DNA from: Chryseobacterium sp.
GTDB taxonomy: Bacteria; Bacteroidota; Bacteroidia; Flavobacteriales; Weeksellaceae
Length of the DNA stretch: 64,000 nt
Assembly: GCF_019236175.1 (NCBI RefSeq)
Contig: NZ_JAFAJM010000024.1
Coordinates: 248,001 to 312,000 of the forward strand
Reading direction: 5' to 3'
Shown here: in pieces, positions 17,662-26,791 of the stretch
Numbering within the stretch: the stretch's first letter is position 1
Layout of the letters: every line of letters begins with the position of its first letter
Program-made: the position numbers and the translations under genes
The notes under the pieces: model-generated
What the model saw: the letters and a program-made list of their open reading frames with translations, nothing else
The model's database searches: none
What the model was told of the DNA's origin: nothing

Positions 17662-18453
17662 ATGCATACTAAAATGACCCGATTTACAGAACCCTATTAC
17701 CTGGTGGATTTTAATTCTTCCCTGTGTAATTTTGATATTTTTATTAATGATCTGCCTGCCTTTACCCATCACACAGGAGGCAGTATTTCATCACATATCC
17801 CGGTTAATCATTTTATACTGCAGCCCGGGGTACAAAAAGTAAAAATAAATGTATTGCCATTAAACGGAGAAACTTCTTTAAGACCGGATGGTTTTTTTAA
17901 GGTAAAAATATTTAGTTATGATTCTTCTACGGAGCATTATGAAAATACCGATGAAGCGTTCAGATATGAGCAGGATTTCTCACAGCATACAACACCCGTT
18001 AAAGACGCAGTCAACGAATTCAAAGCTGAAGTAAACTATACAGTTTCAGGCTGGTCTGTTTCAGAACCATTGGATACGAAGTCTTTGGATCAAAATGCCA
18101 TTATTCAATATTTCAGAATGATTTATATGATGTTTAAAGAAAAAAATATAGAAGGTATTCATCAGGAAATGAAAGATAAGTTTGAGGAAATTGACACCTC
18201 AATGTATCTTGGAATTGTTGATAATAAACTTGAATTATCTAAACTCTTTGAAGAACTGGCAGCGGGTAACTATATCCTGGAAGAATTTCCCAGGTCTACA
18301 GCACTGAAATTTTTTGCAGCGGGTAGAGTTTGTACTTTAACAGGAACCGGAGAAAGACCGGTTATTCATTATACCAATAAAGAAACTAATGAAGAATTTT
18401 CATTACCTCTGTTGATTCATAAAAAGAATAACAAATACAGTATTATACGGTAA
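17662..18453 (+). CDS. Unknown 263-aa protein at the end of the T6SS island
   Basis: A protein I do not recognise, without a signal peptide. The N-terminal half looks like a beta-sandwich (FDIFINDLPAF; HFILQPGVQKVKINVLPLNG). A helical middle follows (QYFRMIYMMFKEKNIEGIHQ), then a short beta-rich end. It is separated from the lipoprotein by 106 bp and closed by a strong terminator. The start may instead be the Met at codon 5 (17674). Immunity or accessory function is possible but unproven. Confidence 0.7.
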   Translation: MHTKMTRFTEPYYLVDFNSSLCNFDIFINDLPAFTHHTGGSISSHIPVNHFILQPGVQKVKINVLPLNGETSLRPDGFFKVKIFSYDSSTEHYENTDEAFRYEQDFSQHTTPVKDAVNEFKAEVNYTVSGWSVSEPLDTKSLDQNAIIQYFRMIYMMFKEKNIEGIHQEMKDKFEEIDTSMYLGIVDNKLELSKLFEELAAGNYILEEFPRSTALKFFAAGRVCTLTGTGERPVIHYTNKETNEEFSLPLLIHKKNNKYSIIR

Positions 18454-18464
18454 TACTTTGTATA

Positions 18465-18500
18465 AAAAAGCTGGTCTTCCATGAGGGAGACCAGCTTTTT
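18465..18500. terminator. Bidirectional terminator, T6SS island / nuclease
   Basis: A 13-bp perfect stem (AAAAAGCTGGTCT / AGACCAGCTTTTT) between convergent genes, with A and T runs on both sides so that it can serve both strands. Confidence 0.85.
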
Positions 18501-18515
18501 AATATAAACAGGCTG

Positions 18516-20042
18516 TTATTTTACTAAAAACTGCACAGTGGTATTATCCAGTTTCAAAATGTAGATTCCCTGCCCAAGATTTTGAGTTCTGATAGAATTT
18601 CCGGTTTTGAAAGGCTGATTTACCGTTTGTAAGATTTTTCCCTGCAGATTATAAATTTCAGCTTTCTTAACATTCTGAATATCGCCATTCACAAAAATTT
18701 TCTGATTGGTAACCGGATTCGGAGAGATTTTAAAACCCTGGGTATTGGGTTCGTCAACTGTAGCCTTAGCCTGACGGGCTGTCCCCGTGGAATAGCATGT
18801 CCATTTAAGATCATCAATAGCCACTCTGTTAGAGGATGAGTTATTCACCAGACTTACCGTTACGTTTCCGGAAACATTAATATTGTTGATGGTTGTTGTT
18901 GTCGCTGTTGTATCATATGGAATTGTCCCAACGGTAGTTCCGTTTACCTTTACATCAAAAGTTCCGTTGCTTCCTGAAAATTTAAGCTGAGTAGTTACCG
19001 TTAAAGAACCGATACCATTACTTGAACTACCGGATGATAAAGAGCCGTTTCTTACCGTAATTGCTTTATTATTTATAGTCTGATCTGTTCTCGAATCAGT
19101 AGCTGTCCACGATACGCCGCCATTGCTCCAGGTTCTTGTCGTATAAGATGCATTGCTGTCAGGAATGGTTTCAAAAGTCTCGTTAACACATCCTGTACTC
19201 GGATTCGGAGTCGTAGTCCCTCCACCTGTACTAGGAGAAGAACCCCAGATTTGGTTTACATAATTGGGATTATCAATAAACGGGTTTCTGTTACCCTGAT
19301 AAGTGTAAGAAGCATTATTTCTTTTGATTTCTGCCTGAGAAACAGGGTCCTGATTATGCCACGCCAGAAGTACATTCAGCTCCCAGCTTTGTAGTCCCGG
19401 AAATGTAGAACCTCCCAGCATATCTCCCGAACTGAAAGTGGAAAGCTTGCTTTGGTAACGGGTAACAAAATAGAAAATCATACGGGCTACATCTCCTTTA
19501 AATTCATCGATCGGTTCGAAAACCGTTCCCGAATATCCTGAAGAAGCAGAACTTCCAAGTTTTGATCCGTTTTTCGAAGTAAAAGAAGCACTTCCTACTT
19601 TTCCGTAAGGATAGTTACTTCTCATCCCGTTTACTTTTCCGTCTGTAGCTCTGATAAAATGAATATCGGCCACCATAGGAGAAGCCTGGTTAAATAAACT
19701 TTGAGGAACAACATGTTCCCTGTTATAGCAATTGCCTTCTGTAGAATACGTACCGCATTGGTTGGTTCCGGGCATATATTTATAAGGATCCGGCCCTGTT
19801 GGTTTCTCAGAATAGATATCAAGAATAGATCCGTCATTCTCGTAATCTCTGTCGATATCCGTTGTTTTATACCCGGTCCACAATCCGTTATAGCCTTTAT
19901 CTATATGACCGTTGCTGATAATGGTACTTAATGCCGTTTTAAGTGCTGCACCGCTTAATCCGCTGGCTGAGTTATAGTATCCTGCCGGAGCCTGTGCCTG
20001 TGCAAGTCCCGCAAATACAGAGAATAAGATGATTTTTTTCAT
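18516..20042 (-). CDS. Secreted endonuclease I with T9SS sorting domain
   Basis: A 508-aa protein: Sec signal peptide (cleavage near AQAQA), an endonuclease I (EndA/NucM) domain at about residues 25-265 with the catalytic NREHVVPQ motif (His110) and the ADIHFIRATD / RSNYP segments, then a beta-sandwich of about 130 residues. It ends in a type A T9SS sorting domain (FKISPNPVTNQ ... GQGIYILKL). It should cut DNA outside the cell and be anchored or released by the type IX system. It is convergent with the T6SS island. Confidence 0.92.
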   Translation of the reverse strand: MKKIILFSVFAGLAQAQAPAGYYNSASGLSGAALKTALSTIISNGHIDKGYNGLWTGYKTTDIDRDYENDGSILDIYSEKPTGPDPYKYMPGTNQCGTYSTEGNCYNREHVVPQSLFNQASPMVADIHFIRATDGKVNGMRSNYPYGKVGSASFTSKNGSKLGSSASSGYSGTVFEPIDEFKGDVARMIFYFVTRYQSKLSTFSSGDMLGGSTFPGLQSWELNVLLAWHNQDPVSQAEIKRNNASYTYQGNRNPFIDNPNYVNQIWGSSPSTGGGTTTPNPSTGCVNETFETIPDSNASYTTRTWSNGGVSWTATDSRTDQTINNKAITVRNGSLSSGSSSNGIGSLTVTTQLKFSGSNGTFDVKVNGTTVGTIPYDTTATTTTINNINVSGNVTVSLVNNSSSNRVAIDDLKWTCYSTGTARQAKATVDEPNTQGFKISPNPVTNQKIFVNGDIQNVKKAEIYNLQGKILQTVNQPFKTGNSIRTQNLGQGIYILKLDNTTVQFLVK

Positions 20043-20209
20043 ATTAATATAATTTTCACCAAGATTACTACAATTTTGTGAATAAAAAATTACATAATTA
20101 TTAATTTTAAATGTGCTGCATTCATGTTTAATTTTTGAATGTCATTTGGGGTATTCTGATGAATATGCATAGAAATGGCATCGCTGGTCAGAGCAGGTTG
20201 GAATAAAAA

Positions 20210-20237
20210 ATGCCGGTACAAAAAGCTGTACCGGCAT
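20210..20237 (-). terminator. Intrinsic terminator after the DUF4136 gene
   Basis: A perfect 10-bp stem ATGCCGGTAC / GTACCGGCAT with an 8-nt loop, followed on the minus strand by a T6 run, 22 bp beyond the stop. Confidence 0.85.
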
Positions 20238-20258
20238 CTATATGGATTGATTTAAATC

Positions 20259-20786
20259 TTATTTTCTTTGTGGCGGATAATTTTTCATAATATCAGCCAT
20301 AATTTCAGGAATCTGTCTTTGTTTAGCTTTTGGAGAATCTACAGAAATTCCGCTTCCTATGCCTTGCCAAACCAGTTTATTGGTTTTAGTATCGATAAGG
20401 TCTACAATCAGCGCTCCTTCATTATAATTGCTGGTCCATGTTCTGTTCATACCTACACCCCAACCGAAAGGGCCGCCCCAACCCCACATTCCGTAAGGAG
20501 AAGTCGTGTTGATATCGGTAACTTTTTTATGATTTGCTTTCACGTTAATGATCAGATCAGGATTCTCGCCGGATTGAAGCCCTTTGCTTTGAAGTTGTCT
20601 GGATAACTCGTTTAAAACTCTGTCTTTATCAATATCATTCAATTTTAGATCATCAATTCTTATTTTATAAGTTCTATAAGTATTGAAGTTGGCGCTTTCA
20701 GCATAGTCTGAACGTACCTGAAAAGGGCTGCAGGAGGTAAGTCCCAATGTAGCCGCTGCCATCAAAATAAAAATATATTTTTTCAT
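20259..20786 (-). CDS. DUF4136 lipoprotein
   Basis: A 175-aa lipoprotein with lipobox LTSC. The mature sequence has the DUF4136 pattern: an early NFNTYRTYKI strand, a helix with DKDRVLNELSRQLQSKG, and a late EGALIVDLIDTKTNKLVW. Members are envelope lipoproteins of unknown role. It begins 1 bp after the stop of the DUF5522 gene, so the two are one transcription unit. Confidence 0.85.
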   Translation of the reverse strand: MKKYIFILMAAATLGLTSCSPFQVRSDYAESANFNTYRTYKIRIDDLKLNDIDKDRVLNELSRQLQSKGLQSGENPDLIINVKANHKKVTDINTTSPYGMWGWGGPFGWGVGMNRTWTSNYNEGALIVDLIDTKTNKLVWQGIGSGISVDSPKAKQRQIPEIMADIMKNYPPQRK

Positions 20787-20787
20787 T

Positions 20788-20970
20788 TTATTTATTTTTT
20801 TTATCGTTTTTTATGAATGTATCTGTCTTTTTATCGTACCCGTAAGGACAGTGTCTGCAGCCGCTTTTACAGCAATAACCTCTTTTTAGATGAAATTTTT
20901 CCGTAAAAACCTTGTATCCCTGTTCGTTATAATAAAAGTCCTCACCTTCTTTGATGTCAAAATGGGCCAT
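20788..20970 (-). CDS. Small cysteine-rich DUF5522 protein
   Basis: A 60-aa cytosolic protein with the DUF5522 signature HLKRGYCCKSGCRHCPYGY. Its clustered Cys residues could bind a metal, although this is not established for the family. It is translationally packed with the downstream DUF4136 gene. Confidence 0.8.
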   Translation of the reverse strand: MAHFDIKEGEDFYYNEQGYKVFTEKFHLKRGYCCKSGCRHCPYGYDKKTDTFIKNDKKNK

Positions 20971-21010
20971 AAGTTAAACGTTAGTCAAAAAACTTTTTAT
21001 ATTTGTTATC

Positions 21011-21337
21011 ATGATAATTGTATGCCAAAAGCCATTAAAAAAATTAAAAATTAACGGCATTGCTCTCTTTCCCTTTATCTTCATTAGGAAACCCGAAGAT
21101 AAGGAAAATAAAGTACTTATCAATCACGAAAAAATTCATTTGAGACAGCAGCTGGAAATGCTGATTATTTTTTTCTATATTTTCTATGTCATTGAATATT
21201 ATTACTGGTTTTTTCAGCTGAAAGACGAATATCTTGCTTACAAAAGAATTTCATTTGAAAGAGAAGCTTACGCAAAAGAACATGATCTGCATTATCTCAG
21301 CAACAGAAAATTCTGGAGCTTTAGAAAATATCTTTAG
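21011..21337 (+). CDS. Small membrane protein with an HExxH motif
   Basis: A 108-aa protein. Residues 39-43 are HEKIH, a zinc-peptidase-like HExxH motif, followed by one strongly hydrophobic segment (about 48-68) and a C-terminal FEREAYAKEHDLHYL stretch that could supply a third metal-binding Glu. The arrangement recalls a cut-down M56/BlaR1 peptidase, but it lacks the rest of that fold. A TATATTTG -7 box at 20998-21005 lies so close to the ATG that the mRNA may be nearly leaderless. Function unknown. Confidence 0.7.
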   Translation: MIIVCQKPLKKLKINGIALFPFIFIRKPEDKENKVLINHEKIHLRQQLEMLIIFFYIFYVIEYYYWFFQLKDEYLAYKRISFEREAYAKEHDLHYLSNRKFWSFRKYL

Positions 21338-21447
21338 AATGACCATGTTTTCAAATGAAATAGAAATTAGTATCATCTGTAGCCCGCTCAAATAAATAAA
21401 TCTTTTGCTAATTTTGCAATAATAAACATCAGCAGCCAAAGACTATA

Positions 21448-22356
21448 ATGCGATTAAAACTTCCGACAGAACCGGTTCCCATTCAGGAAATATCTCTCAG
21501 TAAAAATATAAAGCTCTTCATCAAAAGAGAAGACCTTATTCACCCGCAGATTTCAGGAAATAAATACTGGAAATTATTTTATAACGTGAATAATTATCTT
21601 GGTGAAAATCCGGAAAAACCTTATATCATTACTTTTGGCGGAGCATTTTCCAATCATATTGCCGCACTCTCTGCTGTAGGTCATCTTGCTGGTATTCCTA
21701 CACTGGGAATGATAAGGGGAGAGGAGCTCAAAGATAAATGGCGCGATAATCCTACTTTGCTTTTTGCAAAAAGAAACGGCATGAACCTGAAATTTGTCAC
21801 CCGTGACGAATACCGCCACAAAGAAAAATTAACGGAATTCCTTCAACAGGAGTTTCCTGATGCACTGATCGTTCCGGAAGGCGGAACCAATACAGAAGCG
21901 GTGGAAGGGGTAAAAATGATGCTCAATGAGCAAACAAAAGATTTTGATTATCTTTGCACCGCAGTCGGAACCGGAGGAACCATTGCCGGAATCTCAAAGT
22001 TTTGTGAAGAAAATCAGAACGTTATAGGATTCAGGGTAGTGGATGACTCTTCACTGGAGAATAAAATATTTGAATTAACTTTGATGCGAAATTTTAATCT
22101 AATAGATTCAGCTTTTGGGGGTTATGGTAAAATAAATGATGAAAACATCCGTTTTATCAATGATTTTAAAGAAAAATATAATATTCCTTTAGAGCCGATT
22201 TATACAGGAAAGATGATGCAGAAGCTTTTTGAGTTGATTGAAGAAGATTACTTTCCTGAAAACAGCAGGATTTTGTGCTTTCATACAGGTGGATTACAGG
22301 GGATTGAGGGAGCTAATCTGCTTTTAGAAAAACAGAATAGAAATTTAATTATATAA
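21448..22356 (+). CDS. ACC deaminase / D-cysteine desulfhydrase-like PLP enzyme
   Basis: A 302-aa fold type II PLP enzyme. Lys39 in SGNKYWKL is the expected PLP lysine, TFGGAFSNHIAA binds the cofactor phosphate region, and TAVGTGGTIAG is the glycine loop. The family covers 1-aminocyclopropane-1-carboxylate deaminase and D-cysteine desulfhydrase, and I cannot separate the two here. It is shorter than ACC deaminase proper (about 340 aa), which favours the desulfhydrase-like group. A TAATTTTG -7 box lies at 21409-21416. Confidence 0.85.
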   Translation: MRLKLPTEPVPIQEISLSKNIKLFIKREDLIHPQISGNKYWKLFYNVNNYLGENPEKPYIITFGGAFSNHIAALSAVGHLAGIPTLGMIRGEELKDKWRDNPTLLFAKRNGMNLKFVTRDEYRHKEKLTEFLQQEFPDALIVPEGGTNTEAVEGVKMMLNEQTKDFDYLCTAVGTGGTIAGISKFCEENQNVIGFRVVDDSSLENKIFELTLMRNFNLIDSAFGGYGKINDENIRFINDFKEKYNIPLEPIYTGKMMQKLFELIEEDYFPENSRILCFHTGGLQGIEGANLLLEKQNRNLII

Positions 22357-22370
22357 GTAAATTGAGAAAG

Positions 22371-23429
22371 ATGAAAAGACTTTTCCTATCCATAAGCCTT
22401 TTAGTTTTATCAAAATTTTCAGCCCAGACTTGGGCCACCGAAGATCAGTACATTCAGAAATTTGCTAAATATGCTGTAGAAGAGATGGAAAAATATAAAA
22501 TTCCGGCTTCTATTACTCTTGCTCAGGGACTTTTGGAAACCGGAGGCGGGCAAAGCAGATTGGCACTGGAAGGTAAAAATCACTTCGGAATAAAATGTAA
22601 AGAAGACTGGGCCGGTAAAACAATGAAACATACAGACGATGCTCCTAATGAATGCTTCCGTGTGTATGAAGACCCAAGACAGTCTTATGAAGATCATTCT
22701 GTTTTCCTGGCGACAAGAAAATATTACGCTAATCTTTTCAAACTGGATATGAAAGACTACAAAGCCTGGGCTTATGGTCTTAAAAAAGCAGGATATGCAA
22801 CCAATCCGCGTTATGCCTCTATCCTGATCACGAAAATTGAAAAGTATAAGCTTTACGAATATGACAATACCAGTTCTACAGAGGTATTGTATGCTGTTCT
22901 TAAAATGTATCCGGACCTGAAAGATGACAGAACTTTCATGGCTCAGCTGGAACCTTCAAAGGCAGGTAAAAGAGCAAAAGACCCGGTAACGGTAGAAGTG
23001 CCTTATAAGCAGACATCTTATGCACAACAGCAAAAAAGAGTAGAAAAAATCAAAACGAAAGCGGAAATTCTTAATGCAATCCTTATTAAAAGTCATCCGA
23101 ACGACGGCCTGAAATATATTGTAATTCCTGAAGATACCAATGTACAGTTTATTGCCAATAAATTCAAAGTAAGCGAAAGCAGACTGATGAAATGGAACGA
23201 GCTGGAAAGTGACGTATTAAAGAAAAATGATATTGTTTTCCTTGAATCTAAAAACTCTTCCGGAAATACCGCAACGTATAAAGCCGAATCAGGAGAAGAT
23301 ATGCATGATATTGCTCAGAAATTCGGAATCAAACTGCATAAATTATATGCGAAAAACAGAATGGATGAAGGGCAGAAACCTTCACCGGGGCAGTTGATTT
23401 ATTTGATCGATAAAAAACCAAGAAATTAA
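22371..23429 (+). CDS. Exported glucosaminidase with LysM repeats
   Basis: A 352-aa protein with an N-terminal signal peptide (cleavage near KFSAQ). A glucosaminidase (GH73/FlgJ-like) domain runs over about residues 25-165 with the catalytic-region motif ITLAQGLLETGGG (Glu56). Two C-terminal LysM-like repeats follow (about 240-350). It should hydrolyse peptidoglycan. I chose the ATG at 22371; the TTG at 22362 adds only three residues. It starts 14 bp after the PLP enzyme gene. Confidence 0.9.
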   Translation: MKRLFLSISLLVLSKFSAQTWATEDQYIQKFAKYAVEEMEKYKIPASITLAQGLLETGGGQSRLALEGKNHFGIKCKEDWAGKTMKHTDDAPNECFRVYEDPRQSYEDHSVFLATRKYYANLFKLDMKDYKAWAYGLKKAGYATNPRYASILITKIEKYKLYEYDNTSSTEVLYAVLKMYPDLKDDRTFMAQLEPSKAGKRAKDPVTVEVPYKQTSYAQQQKRVEKIKTKAEILNAILIKSHPNDGLKYIVIPEDTNVQFIANKFKVSESRLMKWNELESDVLKKNDIVFLESKNSSGNTATYKAESGEDMHDIAQKFGIKLHKLYAKNRMDEGQKPSPGQLIYLIDKKPRN

Positions 23430-23494
23430 TCTGTTGAGAATTGACCGGAAGCAATACACTGGCAACTGTTCCATTCTCAACTTTCAACGAATAT

Positions 23495-24784
23495 ATGAAG
23501 TACCAAAGAAGTTCGGCTTTATTTGATGAAGCCTACAAATACATTCCCGGAGGGGTCAATTCTCCGGTTCGAGCATTCAAATCAGTAGGAGGAGTTCCTG
23601 TTTTTATGAAATCGGCTAAAGGAGCCTACCTTACCGATGCAGATGATAATACGTATATCGATTACATCAACTCATGGGGACCTGCAATTTTAGGGCATAC
23701 GCACCCTGAAGTACTGGAAGAATTGAAAATTCAGGCAGAAAAAGGTTTCTCTTTTGGTGCGCCTACAGAACTTGAAACAGAAATCGCCAAATTTATTATT
23801 GATCATGTACCGAATATTGACCAGATCAGAATGGTCTCTTCAGGTACTGAGGCATGTATGAGTGCTGTAAGACTGGCAAGAGGATTCACAGGAAGAGATA
23901 AAATCGTAAAATTTGAAGGCTGTTATCACGGACATTCAGATTCATTCCTGATTAAAGCCGGAAGCGGTGCCGCTACATTTGGAAATCCAAATTCTCCCGG
24001 GGTAACTTCAGGAACAGCAAAAGATACTTTATTAGCCCGTTATAATGACTTTGAGCAGGTTGAGGATTTATTCCGACACAATCAGGGAGAAATTGCTGCC
24101 GTAATTATTGAACCCGTTGCAGGAAATATGGGTTGTGTTTTACCCGAAAATAATTTCCTTCAGAACCTGAGAAAAATCTGTGATGAAAACGGGGCATTAT
24201 TGATTTTTGATGAAGTAATGACAGGTTTTAGACTGGCTTTTGGTGGAGCACAGGAACTTTTTAATGTAAAAGCAGATCTGGTAACTTATGGAAAAGTAAT
24301 CGGTGGCGGGCTTCCGGTAGGTGCTTTTGCAGGAAGAAATGAAATAATGGACCACCTGGCTCCGAAAGGAGGTGTATACCAGGCCGGAACTTTAAGCGGA
24401 AATCCATTAGCGATGAGAGCCGGATTAAAAACACTTCAGCTGATTAAAAACGATCCTGAATTTTTCAACAGACTTCATACAACTACAGAAACCCTAGATT
24501 TTGAAATCGGAAAAATTTTAAATGAAAAAGGAATCGCTCATAAAATCAACAGAAAAGGTTCTATGATGTCGGTATTTTTCCATACAAACAGAGTTTCTAA
24601 TTTTGATGAAGCTCAGGAAGCTAATCATTCATTGTTTAATAATTTCTTCCATCAGATGCTTCAGAATGGGGTGTATTTACCACCAAGTGGGTACGAAACA
24701 TACTTCATCAGTGACGCGATCAAAGAAAAAGAAATTGATATGACGCTGGAAGCGGTAAGAAAATTTGAATATTCTAATACATAA
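23495..24784 (+). CDS. hemL: Glutamate-1-semialdehyde 2,1-aminomutase
   Basis: A 429-aa PLP enzyme that isomerises glutamate-1-semialdehyde to 5-aminolevulinate, the start of tetrapyrrole synthesis by the C5 route. The N-terminus MKYQRSSALFDEAYKYIPGG is characteristic, the PLP lysine is Lys267 (YGKVIGGG), and the GTEACMSA loop is present. I chose the ATG at 23495 because it gives the family length and N-terminus; the TTG at 23441 is too far upstream. The next heme genes are not in the window. Confidence 0.95.
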   Translation: MKYQRSSALFDEAYKYIPGGVNSPVRAFKSVGGVPVFMKSAKGAYLTDADDNTYIDYINSWGPAILGHTHPEVLEELKIQAEKGFSFGAPTELETEIAKFIIDHVPNIDQIRMVSSGTEACMSAVRLARGFTGRDKIVKFEGCYHGHSDSFLIKAGSGAATFGNPNSPGVTSGTAKDTLLARYNDFEQVEDLFRHNQGEIAAVIIEPVAGNMGCVLPENNFLQNLRKICDENGALLIFDEVMTGFRLAFGGAQELFNVKADLVTYGKVIGGGLPVGAFAGRNEIMDHLAPKGGVYQAGTLSGNPLAMRAGLKTLQLIKNDPEFFNRLHTTTETLDFEIGKILNEKGIAHKINRKGSMMSVFFHTNRVSNFDEAQEANHSLFNNFFHQMLQNGVYLPPSGYETYFISDAIKEKEIDMTLEAVRKFEYSNT

Positions 24785-24786
24785 AT

Positions 24787-24825
24787 AAAAAAGCCATTGA
24801 CACTCTTTGTATCAATGGCTTTTTT
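24787..24825. terminator. Bidirectional terminator after hemL
   Basis: A 14-bp perfect stem (AAAAAAGCCATTGA / TCAATGGCTTTTTT) around an 11-nt loop, between convergent genes. Confidence 0.85.
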
Positions 24826-24861
24826 ATTCCGGATAGATCTGTTTGATGTCTGTATATTTTC

Positions 24862-26574
24862 TTATGGTATGTATTTTAGATTAATGTCCTTAGCATTATA
24901 AGATACTTTTACAAGATATACTCTATTTTTTTCTAATAAAGGAAGGTCTGCTACGTTCAAAAAATCTTTGTATGTATTTTTGAATACTACTTTACCGGAT
25001 GTATCAAATATAGAAATTTCTACGGAAGTATTAAGCTTTTCATCAATCCTGAGGAAGCTATTCCCTGTTGCCGGATTTTTTATAACGAGAGCTTCTCCTT
25101 TTTTTGCGTTCTTTATATTACTGGTCAGTTCAGATGAGGTTGGTCTTAATTCTATTTGACCAATTACGAATCCTGAAATTAAGTCTCTTGCATAATGGTT
25201 GTTTTCCATATGTATGTTCATAGCATAAACCCCTTGCGATAAACCTTCAAGATAGGCAGAATAAGAGTTTTGAGAATTATTGTATTTAAAATTAATGAAT
25301 TGTGTTATGCCGGAATTGTTATTTCCGTTTTCCGGTAGCCGATAAATTTCAGCTTTAATAAAGCTGTTTTTGATTTCATGATTCTGTATATCTTTGATTG
25401 TTAATGTGTTGTTGTCTAAATCTTTTTCCAGAAGAAATCCTTCATTTTCTTTACTTACATAGATCGTAAGAAATTTTCCGTTATTATTTTTTATGCTGTG
25501 TTTTCCCTTTGGATAGTTTTCCATATAAGCTTCTCTTACTTCTGCATTCCTTTCTTTTATGCTGATTACTTCATAACTTTCTGTATTATCCTTTACAATA
25601 AGATCAGGTTTTTCATTGTAAATAAGCTGATAATTAGAATATTCAGTAATAACTGGTGAATTTATATTCTCTTTTTTAGCTGGTACTGAAGCAGGGTTTT
25701 CTGTAAAAATTTGATTAATTTTTTTCCATAATTCGAAATCTTCATGAAGATAAGTATGGTTATCTTTGCCTTCTCCTTCGGGTACCATAATGTGGCCTCC
25801 GAGTTTATAGTGGCTGTAGTACGGCGTTACGCCATCATTATTTCCACCCCCCAGTGCTTTGATAGTGTTTCCACTTACCAAATATTTTAAAAAATTGGGA
25901 AAAGTGACATTTGATAATTGATTGTAACCGGTATGTCCAAAATGATAAAACAGACTGGGGTCGTTATTGGGATGATTATCTATTGTTTTTCGGACATTTT
26001 CCATGTAGTAGGTTGTAGATGTTTTCATACCTTCATCACCGAACTGAGAAGAAGCCACCCAATTTAGAATAGGCCATTCTCCTATATTGGCAATCTGAGT
26101 CCCTTTAAAAGGAGTTCCTAAGGTAACTACCTTGATGGCCATATCTTTTTTTCCGTGAACAGTTAATGCCAGATCTATACTTTTCCCTCCGTTGCTATGA
26201 GCCAGCATATAAAATTTGGAGCTTCCCAGTTTTGTTTTTATTTGATCTAGTCCTTTGGCAAATAATTCAGCATTGGTTTCCATTGAACCTCCTTTTGTAG
26301 TCGTCACAAAGACAGTTCTATAACCGTCATTAAAAGCCCATTTATACAATGAGCCATTAATAAATACACTGCTGGTTGCAGTAAAACCATGAGCAAATAC
26401 GATCGTTTTTCCGTTCCAGTTATCAGGTGTAGTACCGTAATAAATGGTTTTTTCCTGATCATTTCCGGAAAGGGAACCATTATTAGGATTACCTAAATTT
26501 ACCTCGGAAAGTTGTGCATACATTATAGCGTTAATAATAAAAGCAAAGACAAAAAGTAGTTTTTTGTATAACAT
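24862..26574 (-). CDS. Secreted lipase-like alpha/beta hydrolase with T9SS sorting domain
   Basis: A 570-aa protein with a signal peptide (cleavage near MYAQ). An alpha/beta-hydrolase domain covers about residues 40-300; the oxyanion region is VFAHGFTATSS and the nucleophile elbow AHSNGG has Ser127, with Ala where most lipases have Gly. A long insert follows. The C-terminal 80 residues form a T9SS type A-like sorting domain (NPATGNSFLRID ... VYLVKVSYN). It probably acts on esters outside the cell. Monocistronic and convergent with hemL. Confidence 0.82.
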   Translation of the reverse strand: MLYKKLLFVFAFIINAIMYAQLSEVNLGNPNNGSLSGNDQEKTIYYGTTPDNWNGKTIVFAHGFTATSSVFINGSLYKWAFNDGYRTVFVTTTKGGSMETNAELFAKGLDQIKTKLGSSKFYMLAHSNGGKSIDLALTVHGKKDMAIKVVTLGTPFKGTQIANIGEWPILNWVASSQFGDEGMKTSTTYYMENVRKTIDNHPNNDPSLFYHFGHTGYNQLSNVTFPNFLKYLVSGNTIKALGGGNNDGVTPYYSHYKLGGHIMVPEGEGKDNHTYLHEDFELWKKINQIFTENPASVPAKKENINSPVITEYSNYQLIYNEKPDLIVKDNTESYEVISIKERNAEVREAYMENYPKGKHSIKNNNGKFLTIYVSKENEGFLLEKDLDNNTLTIKDIQNHEIKNSFIKAEIYRLPENGNNNSGITQFINFKYNNSQNSYSAYLEGLSQGVYAMNIHMENNHYARDLISGFVIGQIELRPTSSELTSNIKNAKKGEALVIKNPATGNSFLRIDEKLNTSVEISIFDTSGKVVFKNTYKDFLNVADLPLLEKNRVYLVKVSYNAKDINLKYIP

Positions 26575-26791
26575 GTTTTTTTTTATTTAAGATTCCTCTT
26601 TGTAAATCTATGTAAAATGTTGTATTTCATGATGTTAAGTTTGGTTAATGGAGTGTGGTTTTAGTATTTATTTAAATTTTTTATGATATTTTTTTTTATT
26701 TTAAATAAACCTGTTGTTTTATTTAATGGATACATGGTATTCTGCAAAATTTATTTTTACTTTTCCGAAGATATCAACCTTAATAATAAAT
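26575..26791. other. AT-rich divergent intergenic region
   Basis: About 220 bp of very AT-rich DNA upstream of the lipase-like gene and the first amidohydrolase. No reading frame or RNA is recognised. Its right edge adjoins the putative operator repeats. Confidence 0.4.

Noticed and set aside
17548..17772. Minus-strand 74-codon ORF at the end of the T6SS island
   Set aside because: Its last 25 residues look protein-like (TSSHLLECMDDMTEKG), but most of it overlaps the + strand gene at 17662. It could at most be a gene remnant.
7673..18453. Prophage or extracellular contractile injection system
   Set aside because: No capsid, sheath, tail-fibre, lysis or integrase genes are present. Hcp, VgrG and PAAR-like proteins are of the T6SSiii kind.
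23441..23494. Longer HemL from the TTG
   Set aside because: The family begins at MKYQRSSALF, encoded at 23495, and the extra residues read like a leader region.
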